33,037 nucleotides of DNA from an uncultured Oscillospiraceae bacterium (GTDB lineage Bacteria > Bacillota > Clostridia > Oscillospirales > Oscillospiraceae), in contig CANQBC010000023.1 of the NCBI GenBank assembly GCA_947589225.1, positions 1 through 33,037 on the forward strand. The letters run 5' to 3'. The notes beneath the pieces were generated by a model that made no database searches, was not told the DNA's origin, and worked only from the letters and a program-made list of their open reading frames with translations. Below, one piece after another: positions 30,777 through 33,037 of the stretch (position 1 is the first letter of the stretch; every line of letters begins with the position of its first letter). The translations under genes and the position numbers were made by a program.

Positions 30777-30803
30777 AAAGGCCGGCATTTCATGCCGGCC
30801 TTT
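30777..30803. terminator. Perfect 12-bp hairpin, terminator of the cytidylate-kinase-like gene
   Basis: AAAGGCCGGCAT pairs with ATGCCGGCCTTT around TTC. On the minus strand the stem ends in CCTTTTG, a modest T-run. It lies between the kinase-like gene and the BlaI operators. Confidence 0.6.
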
Positions 30804-30808
30804 CCGAT

Positions 30809-30855
30809 TGTCAAATAAGCCCTGACGGGCCTTTTCCGCCAAAGGGACGTGCGGG
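30809..30855. repeat. Dispersed repeat, copy B
   Basis: Starts TGTCAAATAAGC as in copy A (226), continues GGGCCTTTTCCG and CAAAGGGACGTGCGGG as in copy C (4954-4984). It links the other two copies into one family and ends 6 bp from the cytidylate-kinase-like stop codon. Confidence 0.65.
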
Positions 30856-30860
30856 GGCGG

Positions 30861-31481
30861 TTACAGGCGTCCCGCCGCCTTCAGGTACTGCAAGATCATC
30901 TCCACGGCCCCGTCCGCGCCGATCTTGGTGACGTTGATGCACAGGTCGTGCGCCTGGGCGCGGCCCCAGTTCTCGCCGGTGAAGTTCTTATAGTAGTTCT
31001 GGCGGCTGCGGTCCAGCTTGCGAAGCTGCTGCTCCGCGCCCTTGTCGTCCAGGCCGTACTCGGCCTTGCACTGGGCCAGCCTGTCGGCCTGTTCGGCGTA
31101 GAGGAACACCTTGACGCAGTCCGGGTCGTCCCGCAGAAGGTAGTCCGAGCAGCGGCCGATAATGACGGCGCTGCCCTTTTTGGCGATCTCCTGGATGACG
31201 TTGGCCTGGGCGGAAAACGCCGTGTAGCTCATAGGTACGTCGTAGCTGTGGTGGAAGCCGTGGACGTTGTAGGAGCTGGCGGCCAGGTTGAAAAGGAAGG
31301 AGCCTGTGACGTTCTCCTCAAGCTTCCCTATGTAGTCCGGGGAGAGGCCGCTCTTCTCCGAGGCCAGGTCAATGATCTTCCTGTCAAACATGGGGATCCC
31401 TAAGTTTGCGGCGAGCTTTGAGCCCACCACCGTTCCGTGCGCGCCGTATGCGCGGCTTATGGCGATAATGGTTTTTTTCAT
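30861..31481 (-). CDS. Cytidylate kinase-like family protein
   Basis: A 206-residue P-loop protein of the Cytidylate_kin2 type. The modified P-loop is ISRAYGAHGTVVGSKLA, followed by PMFDRKIIDLA. The middle has VIIGRCSDYLL and a lid rich in Arg and Lys (KLDRSRQNYYKNFTG). It is distinct from housekeeping Cmk and its substrate is not established. The start at 31481 has AAGGAGGG upstream. Longer frames to 31610 add 43 unsupported residues. It is divergent from the DUF1015 gene. Confidence 0.9.
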   Translation of the reverse strand: MKKTIIAISRAYGAHGTVVGSKLAANLGIPMFDRKIIDLASEKSGLSPDYIGKLEENVTGSFLFNLAASSYNVHGFHHSYDVPMSYTAFSAQANVIQEIAKKGSAVIIGRCSDYLLRDDPDCVKVFLYAEQADRLAQCKAEYGLDDKGAEQQLRKLDRSRQNYYKNFTGENWGRAQAHDLCINVTKIGADGAVEMILQYLKAAGRL

Positions 31482-31543
31482 AGCCTGCCCTCCTTGTGCG
31501 AAATGGCTAAAAAATCCGGGTATCCGTCCCCGGCCTTTATGTA

Positions 31544-31572
31544 AATATACCACACGTTTCCCAAATTTGCAA
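31544..31572 (-). promoter_or_regulatory. Promoter of the cytidylate-kinase-like gene
   Basis: On the minus strand TTGCAA, a 17-bp spacer and TATATT, about 63 bp before the start codon. Confidence 0.6.
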
Positions 31573-31610
31573 TAATTTACCGAAACAAAATCCATTTTAT
31601 TTTTATGCAT

Positions 31611-31639
31611 TTGACTTTTCGGGGCAAAGCTGTTAGAAT
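31611..31639 (+). promoter_or_regulatory. Promoter of the DUF1015 gene
   Basis: TTGACT, a 17-bp spacer and TAGAAT, with the ATG about 34 bp further on. It is back to back with the kinase-like gene promoter. Confidence 0.75.
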
Positions 31640-31673
31640 AGATGAAACTTTTTCACCTGAAAGGATGCTTTTC

Positions 31674-32891
31674 ATGTCAGAACCGGCCTTCAAGCCAGCG
31701 GATATACTTCTCCCTCTCACCGGGGATATGACCGATTGGAGCGTCATCGCCTGCGACCAGTTCACCTCGGAGCCTGAATACTGGGATCGGGTGGCAAAGC
31801 GTTGCGCGGACAAGCTCTCCACCTTCCACATGATCCTGCCGGAGGCGTATCTGGGGAGCGTGTCGCCCCTGGACGTGGCCGGAAAGGCCAACGAGGCCAT
31901 GCGCGGGTGCCTGGAGGCGGGCATTTTCGAGACGCTTGCCGATTCCTATGTCTACGTGGAGCGCCACGTCACCGGCGGCGTGCGGCGGGGACTTGTGGGG
32001 GCCATCGACCTTGACGCCTACGACTACTCCCCCGCCTCCACCACCCCCATCCGGGCCAGCGAGCGCACGGTGGCGGACCGTCTCCCGCCCAGGATCAGGA
32101 TCCGGGAGAACGCCCCTCTGGAGCTGCCCCACACGATGGTGCTCATCGACGACCCGGAGCTGTCCGTGGTGGAGCCGCTCCACGGCAAGACCCATCGGAT
32201 GCGCCGCCTCTACGATTTTGACCTGATGGAAAACGGCGGCCACATCACGGGCTGGCAGGTCGCCGGCGAGGAGGCCAGGGCGGTAAACGAGGCACTGGCG
32301 GCGCTGGCCCTGCGCCCGGTGCAGATCGTGATCGGCGACGGGAACCACTCCCTGGCGGCGGCCAAGGAGCTTTGGAACCGCGTCAGGGCCGGCCTTACGC
32401 CGGAGGAGCGGGAGACGCACCCGGCGCGGTACGCCCTTGTGGAGCTGAACAACGTCTACGACCCCGGCGTGGTGTTTGAGCCGATCCACCGGGTGGTCTT
32501 TGACGTGGATCCGGAAAAGCTCCTTGAGCAGATGGAGCGCAAGCTGTCCATCCCCGACGGGCGGGAGATCGAGTACGCCGTGGGCGGCCGTCGGGCCGGG
32601 AAGATGCGCATACGCGGCCGCAGCTTCGGCGGCATGATCGAGCTTTTACAGAGCTTCCTGGAGGAGTACGCCGCCATGCTGGGCGCGGGCGAGGTGGACT
32701 ACATCCACGACGAGGCGTCGCTTCTCAAGCTCACCGAGGAGCCGGACACCGTGGGCTTCCTGCTGCCCGCCATGGATAAGTCGGAGCTGTTCAGCACCGT
32801 CATCGCCGACGGGGTGTTCCCCAAGAAGTCCTTCTCCATCGGCCACGCCAGAGATAAGCGGTACTACCTGGAGTGCCGGAAGATAAAATGA
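31674..32891 (+). CDS. DUF1015 family protein
   Basis: A 405-residue protein of the DUF1015 (COG4198) family, function unknown. Conserved-looking stretches are CDQFTSEPEYWDRVA near the N-terminus, the glycine/histidine motif VIGDGNHSLAAAKE in the middle, and LLPAMDKSELF near the end. It has no signal peptide or membrane segment, so it is cytosolic. The start at 31674 is used because the protein then begins with the family's KPADILLP and GAAAGG lies upstream. In-frame ATGs at 31605 and 31665 lie upstream of or close to the promoter. It has its own promoter and terminator. Confidence 0.9.
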   Translation: MSEPAFKPADILLPLTGDMTDWSVIACDQFTSEPEYWDRVAKRCADKLSTFHMILPEAYLGSVSPLDVAGKANEAMRGCLEAGIFETLADSYVYVERHVTGGVRRGLVGAIDLDAYDYSPASTTPIRASERTVADRLPPRIRIRENAPLELPHTMVLIDDPELSVVEPLHGKTHRMRRLYDFDLMENGGHITGWQVAGEEARAVNEALAALALRPVQIVIGDGNHSLAAAKELWNRVRAGLTPEERETHPARYALVELNNVYDPGVVFEPIHRVVFDVDPEKLLEQMERKLSIPDGREIEYAVGGRRAGKMRIRGRSFGGMIELLQSFLEEYAAMLGAGEVDYIHDEASLLKLTEEPDTVGFLLPAMDKSELFSTVIADGVFPKKSFSIGHARDKRYYLECRKIK

Positions 32892-32896
32892 AATTT

Positions 32897-32938
32897 CCCC
32901 CCACCCGTTGTGAGATCACATCGGGCGGGGGGATTTTT
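32897..32938 (+). terminator. Intrinsic terminator after the DUF1015 gene
   Basis: CCCCCC-A-CCCG pairs with CGGG-C-GGGGGG, followed by ATTTTTA. It lies just behind the stop codon. The remaining 99 bases to the window end show nothing I can name. Confidence 0.92.
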
Positions 32939-33037
32939 ACCCTCTATTACCGAAAGCGCAGGAGAGCTGCGCCGCGGCGAACCCTCTCAAAGGTTTTGAA
33001 AACCACCGGCAAATAAATCATAACCCCCGGTAAACCG

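Overview
The window reads as a GC-rich chromosomal segment of an anaerobic Firmicute, most likely a gut-type clostridium of the Oscillospiraceae or a close relative. This is inferred from gene content, not from a marker gene. The supporting signs are strong Shine-Dalgarno sites, sigma-A type promoters with 16-17 bp spacers, a Rex-type operator before a bifunctional AdhE, YitT and BlaI/BlaR families, a folate-dependent TrmFO, and an rnc gene followed by an Elp3-like radical SAM gene. No tRNA, rRNA, CRISPR array, phage or transposase gene was found.

Left part (1-5392, + strand): an array of structured hairpin repeats leads into a LysR-type regulator. Next come a Rex-type operator, adhE (fermentative acetyl-CoA to ethanol) and a small APH-like kinase. 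A 522-bp gene-free stretch follows. It is full of hairpins and partly bounded by two identical 31-bp palindromes.

5393-9286 (- strand): a three-gene operon, tldD, pmbA/tldE and a metal-dependent amidohydrolase, reads leftward from a well-formed promoter. It looks like a peptide or amide processing unit. The 635-bp gap behind it (9287-9921) holds that promoter, a 16-bp tandem repeat, a 167-bp near-palindromic element and a bidirectional terminator.

9922-19108 (- strand): a long housekeeping run. In transcription order it is HAD hydrolase, SpoU/TrmH RNA methyltransferase, dprA, topA, trmFO, plsX, rnc and an Elp3-like radical SAM gene. Several junctions overlap by 4-14 bp, and the plsX-rnc pair lacks the usual acpP.

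19261-22718 (- strand): envelope genes. They are a zinc-ribbon membrane protein with a Gly/Asn repeat linker and an Ig-like domain, a membrane-anchored alpha/beta hydrolase, a YitT transporter-like protein and a Pr6Pr-type membrane protein.

22804-27392 (+ strand): a promoter runs straight into another copy of the hairpin repeat seen at the window start. It leads to a MacB/LolD-like ATPase and a 1248-residue FtsX-type permease with a very long coiled coil.

27456-31481 (- strand): a lipid kinase with a GNAT acetyltransferase, a BlaI/BlaR1-like regulatory pair whose promoter carries two TACA-N4-TGTA operators, and a cytidylate-kinase-like protein. A divergent DUF1015 protein (+) closes the window with a clear terminator.

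The most unusual signal is non-coding. Several families of hairpin repeats keep their architecture while the stem sequences change together on both arms. One family is fused to apparent promoters in front of two unrelated genes.
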